Position numbers and translations under genes: made by a program. Shown one piece after another: positions 1 to 9,000 of a stretch of 64,000 bases of DNA. This stretch comes from an uncultured Muribaculaceae bacterium (GTDB lineage: Bacteria; Bacteroidota; Bacteroidia; Bacteroidales; Muribaculaceae): NCBI GenBank assembly GCA_910585285.1, contig CAJUDL010000009.1:1-64000 (forward strand), given 5' to 3'. Each line of letters begins with the position of its first letter. The first letter of the stretch is position 1. The notes under the pieces were generated by a model. The model searched no databases and had not been told where the DNA came from. It saw only the letters and a list, made by a program, of their open reading frames with translations.

Positions 1-1397
1 AATTTAAAGCTGATACTGTGACACATCTTGTCATTCACAGTGGTGCAAAATTACTTTTTATCGATGCCGCGATATGGGAGAATCTTGATGAGAAGGCATT
101 GCCGGATCTCGTCGGAGCGATATATATAAGCGAATTTGGTATGCCTCTTTCCAGGAGTGAAAAGCTTACGGAGACTCGAAATAATATAAATGAATATTTT
201 GGTAAAGAGTATCCTTATAATTTCACGAGGGAAGCAGTGAAATATTTAGAAGATCAGCCGGAAGAATTGGCTATAATCAACTATACCAGTGGATCAACAG
301 GTATGTCGAAAGGTGTTATGCTCCCTTATCGTTCGCTCTGGAGTAATATCAGATACTGCCTTGATAACATTGATTATCTTCATGCCGGAGACGGTATAGT
401 TAATATGCTGCCGTTGGCTCATCTATACGGAATGACGATTGAATCGCTTCATCCATTCTGTCAGGGATGCCATCTCAACTTCCTCACAAAACTTCCGTCA
501 CCGAAGGTTATACTCAAAGCCTTTGCGGATGTCAAGCCGAAGCTTATAATATCTGTTCCTTTGATTCTTGAAAAGATTATAAGAACTAAAGTATTCCCCA
601 TGCTTGAAAAACCATTGATGAAGGTTCTTCTTCGCATACCCTATGTTGACGATCGTTTACTTGCCAAAGTAAAGGAAAATCTTCTCCAGGCATTTGGCGG
701 ACAGGTCAGAGAAGTCATTATAGGAGGAGCTCCGCTGAATCCTGATGTTGAAAAATTTCTGTATCGTATAGATTTTCCTGTAACTGTCGGCTATGGAATG
801 ACGGAATGTGGACCTCTTTTGACTTATGCCCCCGCAACGGAAGCAAAGCCACATACTGTAGGGCGTATGATGGATCGTATGGAATGCCGTATTGATTCGC
901 CGGATCCGGCTCAGATTCCAGGTAACATTTGGGTTAAAGGTATGAATGTGATGCAAGGGTATTATAAAAATAAGAAAGCCACAGAAGAAGTGATGCCAGA
1001 TAAATCCGGCTGGATGAATACCGGCGACATGGGTGTGATTGATGAGGACGGCTTCCTCACGATTATGGGGCGTTCGAAAACCATGATTCTTGGACCATCA
1101 GGACAGAATATTTATCCGGAGGAAATTGAAGCTAAACTCAATAATTTGCCGTATGTTGCGGAATCGTTGATCATAGATAATCATGGCGAGCTGGAAGCTT
1201 TGGTATATCCTGATATGGATGTTCTTATGCATGAGAATATCGATCGTGAAAAGATAGAGAAAATCATGAATGATAATCTTGAGACATTGAATCAGGAACT
1301 GCCCTCATATAGCAAAGTCAAAAAGCTCAAAATAATGAATGAGGAATTCGAAAAGACACCCAAACGTTCAATCAAGCGATTCCTCTATCAGCCATGA
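1..1397 (+). CDS. AMP-dependent synthetase / long-chain acyl-CoA ligase (5' end outside window)
   Basis: Adenylate-forming enzyme that would activate a fatty or other carboxylic acid with ATP and transfer it to CoA (family knowledge). Visible motifs are the phosphate-binding loop YTSGSTGMSKGV, the adenine-site motif YGMTECGP, the hinge region NTGDMGVIDEDGF followed by GRSKTMI, and the C-terminal lysine segment TPKRSIKRF. The frame is open to base 3 with no ATG. A GTG at 18 is available, but the protein would then be about 460 residues, roughly 100 or more short of the family length, so the start most likely lies upstream of the window. The stop overlaps the next gene in ATGA, which implies translational coupling. 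The exact acyl substrate cannot be told. Confidence 0.9.
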   Translation, partial: FKADTVTHLVIHSGAKLLFIDAAIWENLDEKALPDLVGAIYISEFGMPLSRSEKLTETRNNINEYFGKEYPYNFTREAVKYLEDQPEELAIINYTSGSTGMSKGVMLPYRSLWSNIRYCLDNIDYLHAGDGIVNMLPLAHLYGMTIESLHPFCQGCHLNFLTKLPSPKVILKAFADVKPKLIISVPLILEKIIRTKVFPMLEKPLMKVLLRIPYVDDRLLAKVKENLLQAFGGQVREVIIGGAPLNPDVEKFLYRIDFPVTVGYGMTECGPLLTYAPATEAKPHTVGRMMDRMECRIDSPDPAQIPGNIWVKGMNVMQGYYKNKKATEEVMPDKSGWMNTGDMGVIDEDGFLTIMGRSKTMILGPSGQNIYPEEIEAKLNNLPYVAESLIIDNHGELEALVYPDMDVLMHENIDREKIEKIMNDNLETLNQELPSYSKVKKLKIMNEEFEKTPKRSIKRFLYQP

Positions 1398-2902
1398 CTA
1401 ATGCAGAGGCATTGATACAACTTGTAAGGTCGCTCTCCAAGAATGAAAAGAGGAGCTTCCGTTTAGGAAAAAAGAGCACTGCGGATTACATAGTGCTCTT
1501 TGATCTTATAGATAAAGACGAGCTGAAATCGGTAGATGAGCTGAAAGAGGCATTTGAAAAGATGAATAAAGGGGCGGTATTCAATGTTACCGTGACTTAC
1601 CTTTACAAACTTTTGCTTGATAAGCTTCTTGCCTTACGTCAGAATCAGGATGTGAACTATTCGTTGATCACTCAGATTCTGAAAGCTCGAATCTTGTTTG
1701 AGAAATCGATATTTCCGGCAGCTCTTGATATGCTTGATAAAGTGAAGCAAGAGGCTAAGCCATTGGAAAGGAATGAGGCACTGGTTATAGCCTCCCGCCA
1801 GGAACTCGATTATTTGCAGTATCTCAATATGCCAGGCATATCGGAAGAAGAGCTTGTGCATAAGCATTATCTTCTTCGCAAAGCGCTTTCCAACCTAAAT
1901 AATCTGTATGAACAGTCGGCACTTTATGAGCTGTTGATGCATCGCACCATCTTTAAAGGGGCGGCTCGCTCTTCGCAACAGAAAGAAGCTCTCAATGATC
2001 TTGTGTTTACAGAGCAGAATCTCACTCGTCGTGGCATGAGCAGTTACGAAACACAAAAAAGACATTTGATGTTTCAATCCGCATTCCTCATGGCAGTTGG
2101 AGACGAACAGTCTGCTTCTGATGTGCTAATGCAACTTAACAATCTGATATCAGAATCTCCCGATATAGAGAATCCACTCTTTTATGTGGGTGTTCTTGAG
2201 AATATGCTTGACAATCTGCGGTACATGCATAGATATGATCAGATGCCCAGATTTATAGAACGTCTGCAGTCGATAAACCATCCGGCACATATGGTAGGAA
2301 AACATATTGATGCACTCGTGGGTCTGTACCGGTTGTTGCCACTTGTGGATCATGGAGAGTTTCGTGCTGCTAAAGACTTTATTGACAGTTGCGAGTCGTT
2401 GCAGCCATCTGATCTTGATAATGTCAATCCTTCTCTCGAATCAAAAATATCATTATATACGGCTCTCGTTCATATTGGGCTCAAGGACTATAAAAAAGCG
2501 AGAAAGACGCTTGTCCGGTCAATGCTTAATAAAACGTGTGATCTTCCCATGCATCGTATTCTTCGAATCACCAATCTTATTATTCATCACAAGATGAATG
2601 ATTCGGATTATATATATTCTGAAACACGCTCAATAAAGCGAGAGATAGCCAAGTCAGGAAAGGCATATAGGATGGAATTGTTGATATTGGAAGTTGTAGG
2701 CAGAGGATCATATGGTTTGATGTCTACTCGCAAGAGAGAACAATTATGGGAGAAAATAAAACCACGTCTCGACGATATTCGTCAAGACGTGTTTGAAGGG
2801 CAGTTATTGAAGATATTCGATTTCTCGGCATGGATAGAATCAGAAATTCTGCGAACCTCTTTTTCTGAAACCCTTCGCCGCAATCTTTCAGACAATGTTT
2901 AA
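1394..2902 (+). CDS. Helical-repeat hypothetical protein coupled to acyl-CoA ligase
   Basis: A 502-residue protein whose family I do not recognise. It is almost wholly predicted helical, with repeated Leu/Ala-rich helix pairs resembling TPR or other solenoid repeats, no signal peptide and no membrane segment, so a cytoplasmic scaffold or adaptor role is possible (inference). It starts at the ATG inside the ATGA overlap with the preceding ligase, so the two are very likely co-transcribed. The last codons and the TAA stop lie inside the heptamer repeat array that begins here, giving the C-terminal residues SDNV. Confidence 0.8.
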   Translation: MTNAEALIQLVRSLSKNEKRSFRLGKKSTADYIVLFDLIDKDELKSVDELKEAFEKMNKGAVFNVTVTYLYKLLLDKLLALRQNQDVNYSLITQILKARILFEKSIFPAALDMLDKVKQEAKPLERNEALVIASRQELDYLQYLNMPGISEEELVHKHYLLRKALSNLNNLYEQSALYELLMHRTIFKGAARSSQQKEALNDLVFTEQNLTRRGMSSYETQKRHLMFQSAFLMAVGDEQSASDVLMQLNNLISESPDIENPLFYVGVLENMLDNLRYMHRYDQMPRFIERLQSINHPAHMVGKHIDALVGLYRLLPLVDHGEFRAAKDFIDSCESLQPSDLDNVNPSLESKISLYTALVHIGLKDYKKARKTLVRSMLNKTCDLPMHRILRITNLIIHHKMNDSDYIYSETRSIKREIAKSGKAYRMELLILEVVGRGSYGLMSTRKREQLWEKIKPRLDDIRQDVFEGQLLKIFDFSAWIESEILRTSFSETLRRNLSDNV

Positions 2903-2990
2903 TGTGTAATGTTAAATGTTTAATGTTTAATGTTAAATGTGTAATGTGCGTCTCTATAATTACACATTTCACATTAAACATTACACATTA
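2894..2990. repeat. Heptamer inverted-repeat array (TTAATGT type), copy A1
   Basis: The left arm consists of degenerate 7-bp units of the form AATGTTT/AATGTTA/AATGTGT. The right arm (about 2961-2990) is their reverse complement (ACATTAAACATTACACATTA). The arms can fold into a long AT-rich hairpin between two convergent genes. The array supplies the TAA stops of both genes, whose proteins both end in DNV. It could act as a bidirectional terminator, although it lacks a U-run. Confidence 0.8.
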
Positions 2991-3898
2991 TCCAAAAGCC
3001 TTTCCACTTCGTAGCGGTAGGGGATTGCATCGATCATTCCCTCGCGCGACACCTGTAGGGCAGCGGCTGCGCTTGCCATGTGGAGAGCAGGTAATAACTC
3101 TTGTTTTTCACTTAACGCAACACATATGGCTGCGCAAAATACATCCCCGGCTCCGGATGCGTCCTTTACTTCGGTATCCACAGCGTCTATTATGTGGCAC
3201 TCTCCGTTATTAAGGACGAAGGCACCGAGGTGTCCCATGGTTATGATGACGGTTTTAACACCCTTTGCCTCCAATACTCTTGCCGCTTTCTCCGCTGATT
3301 CAAAATCCTTTACTTCCACACCGGTAAGCTTATGGGCTTCAGTACGATTCGGCACCATTATTGTTGCGAGTTTAAAGATTTCATCCGGAAGCTCTTGCTG
3401 AGGTGAGGGATTAATAATAACCGGCACTCCGGAGCTTGATGCGATTCTTGCTGCGTACAAGGCAGTTTCCAGAGGAGTCTCCAACTCAATAAGCAAGACT
3501 TTTGCATCCATTATTTCGCTGCGTGTCTTGTCTATTTCCTCAAGTGATAGAGTTGTTATGCTTCCCTGTGCGAGGGAGATATACTTTTCTCCGGCATTAT
3601 TAACCATGATTAATGCCACGCCGGAAGGATTTTTTGAATCAGAGAAAATATAATCGGTTCTGATACCTTCAGATGCGAACATCTGTTTCGCCTGGCGACC
3701 GAAAAGATCATTTCCCGTTTTGGTAATCAGGCTTACAGAGCCCCCGAGTCGGGAAGCTGCTATCGCCTCATTTGCACCTTTCCCTCCCGGGCATACCCTG
3801 AAACGTCCGCCAGCCACTATATCTCCTACCGAAGGGAGAACATCTGTCTGTATGGTCATATCGGTATTGGTGCTTCCTATGACAACAATCTTACACAT
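2981..3898 (-). CDS. rbsK: Ribokinase-like PfkB-family sugar kinase
   Basis: 305 residues. This PfkB-family kinase would phosphorylate ribose or a related pentose or ketose at the terminal hydroxyl with ATP in the cytoplasm. Seen are the N-terminal substrate-binding segment with GGKGANEA (about residues 39-46) and the C-terminal anion-hole and catalytic-base motif DASGAGDVF (usual form DTTGAGD). Length matches ribokinases. It is the last gene of the minus-strand run that includes an alcohol dehydrogenase and two FAD oxidoreductases, so it may phosphorylate a sugar released or oxidised by that locus (inference). The C-terminal codons and stop lie in heptamer array A1. True substrate uncertain. 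Confidence 0.85.
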   Translation of the reverse strand: MCKIVVIGSTNTDMTIQTDVLPSVGDIVAGGRFRVCPGGKGANEAIAASRLGGSVSLITKTGNDLFGRQAKQMFASEGIRTDYIFSDSKNPSGVALIMVNNAGEKYISLAQGSITTLSLEEIDKTRSEIMDAKVLLIELETPLETALYAARIASSSGVPVIINPSPQQELPDEIFKLATIMVPNRTEAHKLTGVEVKDFESAEKAARVLEAKGVKTVIITMGHLGAFVLNNGECHIIDAVDTEVKDASGAGDVFCAAICVALSEKQELLPALHMASAAAALQVSREGMIDAIPYRYEVERLLDNV

Positions 3899-3904
3899 AT
3901 GCTT

Positions 3905-3993
3905 ATTTTGAATGTTTAATGTTGAATGTGAAATGTTTAATTAAAGAGTGTCGATAATTTGACATTAAACATTTCACATTCCACATTAAATTT
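3905..3993. repeat. Heptamer inverted-repeat array (TTAATGT type), copy A2
   Basis: Left arm about 3910-3943 (TTTAATGTTGAATGTGAAAT) and right arm about 3962-3993 (ATTTCACATTCCACATTAAA) are complementary and built from 7-bp units. They fill the gap between the ribokinase start and the upstream FAD oxidoreductase stop, so a folded RNA hairpin would lie inside the putative operon. Confidence 0.8.
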
Positions 3994-5308
3994 AAAGGTT
4001 TGCTCCTATTTCAATCAGACGTTTGCGCAGTTCTTCGGTGTTGACTTTGTCGACACAAATGCCTGCTTTCGATGCCATGGCTGCGGCAGTTCCGGCAGCT
4101 TGTCCAAGTCCCATTACTGATGCTTGCACTCTTATGGATGCCGATGCAACCTCATCGGCAGAGAAGTTGCGCCCAGCCACTAAAAGGTTGGGGTAGGAGG
4201 GTGCATAGAGAGAACGATACGGCACGTAGCCGGCATCTTTCATAAACTGGCACCGTTGGTTTGTGCTGTTGGCAGAATGAATGTCTACCGGATGACACCC
4301 CCGAGCCACAGAATCAGGAAAATTCGTCGCTTCAAGATATTCTTCTCCGGTCAGGGTGTGTGCCCCAAGTATGCGGCGAGTCTCTCTGATTCCGGTCATT
4401 GGAGCTGTCGCGATCAGTTCGGCATTCTTGAATGCGGGAATATATTTACGTAGAAGTTCGGTGTATTTATGGGCATTCTCTCTCAAAAGACATTCTATTT
4501 CTCCTGCAACGCGATTATCAGTCATATCGGCAAAATGACGAGTCATGTTCACCAATACTATTCCATCGGCAAGTATACCGCAATACCAAGGTCCTCCAAA
4601 CATAGGCACATCTTCCGTGCCCTCTTCGCGAAGTTTTGTAAAGATATCTCTTATGGCAAGATCATGATAATTTACACCCTGTTGAGAATGACGGATCATT
4701 GGGAGAGCATCGGTGTCAACTCCAGAGAGCATAAAGATCAGTGAGGCAGGTTGCAATTCACCTTTTATCGGTTGCATGGGCACTCCTGCCATCCACGCAA
4801 GATCGCTGTCACCGGTGGCATCAATGAAATACTTTCCACCTATGGCTTCGGCTCCATTCTTGTTATCTATGATTACGTATTCTATCTTTGTTTTGGAATC
4901 TTTTTCTTCAGTTGTCCGGATTCCGGTGATATAAGAATGGAAGAAAATATCCACTCCGGCTTCTTTTAGCATACGCGGAGCCAACAGTTTATACTTTTCA
5001 GGGGAGAATGTGATGTTACCGAGGGGTTTCTCTTCTCGTGCACCACCGATTTCGGTAAGGCGTTCTATAAATTCCCAGGGAAGCCCGTCAATGATGCGAC
5101 GCCCGTTGTAATTGAACACACTGATAGGCGCCACGAGTCCGGCAGTTGCCATTCCTCCGAGGAACCCATATCGTTCAATTAGACATGTTTTGGCACCGCC
5201 GCGTGCGGCAGCGAGGGCAGCCATGATTCCACCGGGACCTCCACCGCAGACTACTACATCGTAATTTCCTACAACAGGGATGTCCCTTTCCTGTATTATT
5301 TTTTCCAT
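3992..5308 (-). CDS. FAD-dependent oxidoreductase (FAD_oxidored family), copy 1
   Basis: 438 residues. The N-terminal dinucleotide-binding motif is GGGPGG in YDVVVCGGGPGGIMAALAAA, followed by the family segment ERYGFLGGMATAG. The C-terminal part contains LLVAGRNFSADEVASASIR and a Gly/Ala-rich FAD-contact helix. It resembles PF12831-type flavoproteins, which are common near Bacteroidota carbohydrate loci, but their substrates are mostly unknown. No signal peptide, so cytoplasmic. The start overlaps the stop of the paralogous copy 2 by 13 bp, which indicates translational coupling. A role in oxidising a polyol, sugar or cyclitol from the locus is inference only. Confidence 0.85.
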   Translation of the reverse strand: MEKIIQERDIPVVGNYDVVVCGGGPGGIMAALAAARGGAKTCLIERYGFLGGMATAGLVAPISVFNYNGRRIIDGLPWEFIERLTEIGGAREEKPLGNITFSPEKYKLLAPRMLKEAGVDIFFHSYITGIRTTEEKDSKTKIEYVIIDNKNGAEAIGGKYFIDATGDSDLAWMAGVPMQPIKGELQPASLIFMLSGVDTDALPMIRHSQQGVNYHDLAIRDIFTKLREEGTEDVPMFGGPWYCGILADGIVLVNMTRHFADMTDNRVAGEIECLLRENAHKYTELLRKYIPAFKNAELIATAPMTGIRETRRILGAHTLTGEEYLEATNFPDSVARGCHPVDIHSANSTNQRCQFMKDAGYVPYRSLYAPSYPNLLVAGRNFSADEVASASIRVQASVMGLGQAAGTAAAMASKAGICVDKVNTEELRKRLIEIGANL

Positions 5309-6600
5309 AACACTACGCCTTTATCTGTTAATGCTTTCTGAAGCTCTTTTACAGGTAGCTCACGCGGTGTCTTATCATCCTTTGCACAAAGAGCCGCAGC
5401 CGTGCCGGCAGCCTCGCCCATTGCCATGCATATAGACATGACGCGATAGGATGCGTGAGCTCTATGGGTTCCGGAGATGCAGCGCCCAGCCACAAGCAAT
5501 CCTTCAACGCCTTTCGGTAGGAAACAGCGGTATGGGATATCGTATGGTATCACATACTGTATTTTATCCTCTGCCTGTCCCGCGCCGGCAGGGTTGTGGA
5601 TATCAACGATAAATTCAGCCTCATGCACAGCCACATCGTCGAAACACTTCCCTTCGACCATATCTTCAGCTGTGAGAACGTAGTCCCCCATCACGCGACG
5701 AGTCTCACGCACACCGGTAGTAGTGCCGCTGCCTATGCATTTGCAATTCTCATATCCGGGAAGATTCTCATGGAAGAAATCCATCAAGAGTGCGATCTGA
5801 CGACGCAATTCAAGATCTGCGGGGAATATTTCCCGAACCTTGGTTATATCCACCTTGTTTGCCTGCGTTGTGTTCACCTGGCGTTGACCTTTCTTTACGG
5901 TAGGGTGGAGACGTACGGCTGCAAGATGAGCGGGAAGTTTCCCCTCATCGGCACAACGTTTGCAGAAATCAAGGAAACGCTCACCGTTCATCTCAACGTT
6001 GTCTACATCTCCGATACAAGTCACGGCACAACTCTCATCCACATTGTCAATAGTAAATTCAAGTGTTACGGGCTGCATGAGACCATCTTCTCTCCCTTTT
6101 TCGATATGAGCACCGGCAAGTGTTGAAACCACGGCATCGCCTGTGCAGTCGATGGTAACTGGAGCAAGGAGAGCCATGCGCCCTTCGTTGGTTGCGAGAA
6201 TCACGCCAGTTACTTTATCTCCCTCCTTCACTACGTCATAAACCGAGCTTTGAAGATACACGTCGATATTCGGATGGTTTACAAATTCGGATAAAGTAAG
6301 TTTAGCTTTTTCGAAGTCATGAGCTTTTCCTGTAACGCCGATCATGTCGTTTTCGGGAATTTCGAGTATTTCCACGATTTCATCGCGCATGGTTCCTTTC
6401 CCGACCATGCCAAGCACCGGACCGACATATCCGGTTGTCAGGTTTCCTCCGACAACACCATAGCGCTCTATGAGGGCAACTTTTACACCATTGCGGGCGG
6501 CAGCCACAGCTGCGCATATTCCGGCAGGACCTGCACCCGCTACAATAACATCATATCTTCCGGTCACTTCTACCGGTTTGTTGTAATTTATTGTTTCCAT
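5296..6600 (-). CDS. FAD-dependent oxidoreductase (FAD_oxidored family), copy 2
   Basis: 434 residues, paralogous to the downstream gene. GAGPAG occurs in YDVIVAGAGPAGICAAVAAA and is followed by ERYGVVGGNLTTG. The C-terminus has GLLVAGRCISGTHRAHASYR and MGEAAGTAAAL, matching copy 1 in layout. It lacks a signal peptide. The pair with a 13-bp overlap suggests heteromer formation or sequential oxidations (inference). The ADH gene lies 46 bp upstream, separated by a G-rich decamer repeat that fills the entire gap. Confidence 0.85.
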   Translation of the reverse strand: METINYNKPVEVTGRYDVIVAGAGPAGICAAVAAARNGVKVALIERYGVVGGNLTTGYVGPVLGMVGKGTMRDEIVEILEIPENDMIGVTGKAHDFEKAKLTLSEFVNHPNIDVYLQSSVYDVVKEGDKVTGVILATNEGRMALLAPVTIDCTGDAVVSTLAGAHIEKGREDGLMQPVTLEFTIDNVDESCAVTCIGDVDNVEMNGERFLDFCKRCADEGKLPAHLAAVRLHPTVKKGQRQVNTTQANKVDITKVREIFPADLELRRQIALLMDFFHENLPGYENCKCIGSGTTTGVRETRRVMGDYVLTAEDMVEGKCFDDVAVHEAEFIVDIHNPAGAGQAEDKIQYVIPYDIPYRCFLPKGVEGLLVAGRCISGTHRAHASYRVMSICMAMGEAAGTAAALCAKDDKTPRELPVKELQKALTDKGVVLWKK

Positions 6601-6603
6601 TTT

Positions 6604-6646
6604 GATGGGGATTTATGGGTATATATGGGGAGTAATGGGGGTGGGA
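6604..6646. repeat. G-rich decamer repeat with G-quadruplex pattern
   Basis: On the + strand four G-runs (6607-6610, 6617-6619, 6627-6630, 6637-6641) are separated by loops of 6, 7 and 6 bases, with an extra GGG at 6643-6645. This satisfies the common G3+N1-7 rule. The G-rich strand is the template for the surrounding minus-strand genes, so the mRNA would be C-rich. The array occupies the whole gap between the ADH stop and the FAD oxidoreductase start. Confidence 0.7.
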
Positions 6647-7684
6647 TTACACAAGTGATTCGAGATTGATCATGACTTTCATGCATTCTTCGCGATGATT
6701 GTCAATGCAATCGTAAGCTTCATTGTAATCTTTAAATTCGAAACGATGCGTCACGAGCGGATCGACTTTTAGCCTTCCATCGGCAAGCATATCTGCTGCA
6801 AGAAGATAATCTTCGTGAAGATACATCATTGATCCAATCAGACGGATTTCATGCTCATCAAGAACGGCAAGATTGATTTCAGGATTTTTTGCGAATACAG
6901 CCACAATTACGATATCGCTTCCTTTCTCAATATTTGCAACAAGATCTGTGATGCATTTCTGAGCACCCGACACTTCAAACGCACATTGGAAACCTTCATC
7001 TCCGAAAACACGTTTCACGGCATCCTCGAAAGGTTCTTTCATTGTGTTGGCTGTATTTTCCAGTCCGCATTCACGTGCCTTGGCGAGACGCAGATCACTG
7101 ACATCAGTTATCAACACTTTCTTCGCTCCACGGCCTTTTACTGCCTGCGCCACAAGATTGCCGATTGTTCCGGCTCCGGTAATTACAACGTTTTTGCCTT
7201 TAACATCTGTTCTGCCGGAGGCATGAACACCAACAGCACAGGGTTCCATGATCGCTATCTGTTCATAGCTGAGTTTGGGATCACATTTGATGATCCGGTC
7301 TTCCGTCACAACGAAATATGGCTGGGCACATCCCGGTGCCTGAAATCCCTGCACTTTAAGGTTCTCGCATACATTCGGTCTCCCTTTGCGGCATGGACCG
7401 CATTCTCCGCAAACAAGTTGCGGACGCGCGGTTGCCTTGTCACCGGGTTTTACTGCGCTTACATCCTTGCCGACGGCAACAACATCAGCACTGTATTCAT
7501 GACCCTGAATCACAGGATACGTTACGAACGGGTGCTGTCCGTGCATCACGTGAATATCCGAGCCGCATACACCGATTTTATGGATTCTTAATAGAATTTC
7601 GTTGCATTTCAGATCTTTCGCTTCAGGAGCGGGAACATCAAAAAACTGTATGTCATGGGGTTTAATAACTCTTGCCTGAATCAT
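6647..7684 (-). CDS. Zinc-dependent medium-chain alcohol/polyol dehydrogenase
   Basis: 345 residues. NAD(P)-dependent MDR enzyme oxidising a secondary alcohol or polyol (sorbitol/threonine dehydrogenase-like). The catalytic zinc site is visible as C40 in GVCGSD and H62-E63 in GHE. The structural zinc cysteines are C92, C95, C98 and C106 (CGECGPCRKGRPNVC). The Rossmann motif is GAGTIG in VVITGAGTIGNLVAQA. Its ATG lies only one base after the stop of the histidine acid phosphatase, so it belongs to the same operon. In this context it may oxidise a polyol freed by dephosphorylation (inference). The exact substrate cannot be read from sequence. Confidence 0.87.
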   Translation of the reverse strand: MIQARVIKPHDIQFFDVPAPEAKDLKCNEILLRIHKIGVCGSDIHVMHGQHPFVTYPVIQGHEYSADVVAVGKDVSAVKPGDKATARPQLVCGECGPCRKGRPNVCENLKVQGFQAPGCAQPYFVVTEDRIIKCDPKLSYEQIAIMEPCAVGVHASGRTDVKGKNVVITGAGTIGNLVAQAVKGRGAKKVLITDVSDLRLAKARECGLENTANTMKEPFEDAVKRVFGDEGFQCAFEVSGAQKCITDLVANIEKGSDIVIVAVFAKNPEINLAVLDEHEIRLIGSMMYLHEDYLLAADMLADGRLKVDPLVTHRFEFKDYNEAYDCIDNHREECMKVMINLESLV

Positions 7685-7685
7685 T

Positions 7686-8996
7686 TTATTTGCTTTTATA
7701 TTGGTTTATTCGATTAATATAAAGTTGTTTTATATCGTTCCATTTATAGAAATTTCCGTTATAACTTTTGAGAGGAAGTGTCACCTCCTGCTCGTTGAGA
7801 AGAATCTTCACGATAATGTTGTCTTTATTTCCTTTTATCGGACGATAGAAAACCATCTGCATGTTGGCTCCCATGGGAGTCACATTATAGAGATTCCATT
7901 TTCTTATCATTTCTTCGGGGTCGTCAGGAACATTTTCATAACCGTTTAGACACATCAGCGGAACGAGAGCCATAAGCACCACATCATGTCCGAATCTCAG
8001 ATCGGCAGATCTTCCGTTACCATTTATGGCATTGTCGCTTCTGACCAGAATGTCCTCAAGCAAAGGCACAGCATAAGAGAGTGTCCATTTCTCTACATCC
8101 TTGTGACCTCCAAATTTCGCGATTCCCCGGAAATTCTCTGCAACAGCCATCCAGTATAATTGTTCTGGTGTGTAGATATTCCACATCTGAATCTGAGGAG
8201 TGACATTAGCCTGGTCTGCAGTGAGGTAAAACAGATAGAAAAGAAAATTCATCTCTTCCTCCGGAGTGTCGAATACATTGCTTTTGAACAGAGAATCAAG
8301 AAAGTTTTTCGCCCCCATCTTCTCTCTGACAATATCGTGAGCGCGTCTCAAATAATCGCCGTTTTTGCAATAATCCTTATATTCAGGATGCACGGGATTG
8401 GCTATGCCATAGACATGAGCCAAGGTGGCTGTTGTGCGGTCGGACGATTCGAAATTGATATTCAAATGCGGATTAAGTTCTTTAAGCCTCATGCAGAATG
8501 CGTTCATACTCATGACGCATCTCACTGTCAAGGTAGATCTGGAATCTATCTCAGCATTGTTGGCAAAAACGTCGGGATAATTGGCAAACGCTCTCTCTGC
8601 AATGCCTCTGTGCTGCTCTGATCCCAATGATGTCAGGCACCCTTCGATTCCGCGTGCATTGGCACGCGCCTGTTTCACCATCTCATGGAGATGTTTACCC
8701 TTTTCGGTCAAAGAACCAGAAGAAGCTGCCTTTTCAAGAGGTCCAAGAACGTTTATGTATTCCTTGGCACTGCTAAGCCAACGGGAACCATGTCTGCCGT
8801 AGTGACTGATGTAAAAAGGACGATAATCTGAAGGAGCCTTTGATACTCTTCCTCCGTTATCAGCAGGGTATGGGCGGAATAGTCCTGCAGCACTTTCCGG
8901 ATTGGTGGCGATTTCTTTCCTTAAGTCAGTGACCGCAGTCGCCCCGAAACAAACCGAGACCGTAAGAAGAGTTATGACAAATCTGGATATTTTCAT
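7686..8996 (-). CDS. Secreted histidine acid phosphatase (branch 2)
   Basis: 436 residues from the ATG at 8996. A TTG at 9014 is possible but overlaps the previous gene's stop, while the ATG follows that TAG after four bases. The N-terminus MKISRFVITLLTVSVCFGA is a signal peptide, so the enzyme is exported. The phosphate-binding and nucleophile motif is HYGRHGSRW (RHG at 68-70), and a GHD motif near residues 336-338 fits the proton-donor HD of acid phosphatases. It would hydrolyse phosphomonoesters (sugar phosphates, inositol phosphates and the like) in the periplasm. Phytase-type enzymes of this clan usually show HAE, so a phytase label is not supported. It is linked to three phosphodiesterase-like genes. 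Confidence 0.87.
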   Translation of the reverse strand: MKISRFVITLLTVSVCFGATAVTDLRKEIATNPESAAGLFRPYPADNGGRVSKAPSDYRPFYISHYGRHGSRWLSSAKEYINVLGPLEKAASSGSLTEKGKHLHEMVKQARANARGIEGCLTSLGSEQHRGIAERAFANYPDVFANNAEIDSRSTLTVRCVMSMNAFCMRLKELNPHLNINFESSDRTTATLAHVYGIANPVHPEYKDYCKNGDYLRRAHDIVREKMGAKNFLDSLFKSNVFDTPEEEMNFLFYLFYLTADQANVTPQIQMWNIYTPEQLYWMAVAENFRGIAKFGGHKDVEKWTLSYAVPLLEDILVRSDNAINGNGRSADLRFGHDVVLMALVPLMCLNGYENVPDDPEEMIRKWNLYNVTPMGANMQMVFYRPIKGNKDNIIVKILLNEQEVTLPLKSYNGNFYKWNDIKQLYINRINQYKSK

Positions 8997-9000
8997 TTTC

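Noticed and set aside
2894..2990. CRISPR-like array
   Set aside because: Units are 7 bp with no spacers and the second half is inverted; no cas genes are present.
2902..3213. Plus-strand open frame of 103 codons antisense to ribokinase
   Set aside because: It begins with translated heptamer repeats and then runs antisense to a clear ribokinase gene.
7686..8996. Phytase (MINPP-type) assignment for the histidine acid phosphatase
   Set aside because: The RHG motif is present but the proton-donor motif reads HD instead of the HAE of MINPP-type phytases, so only the broader family is claimed.
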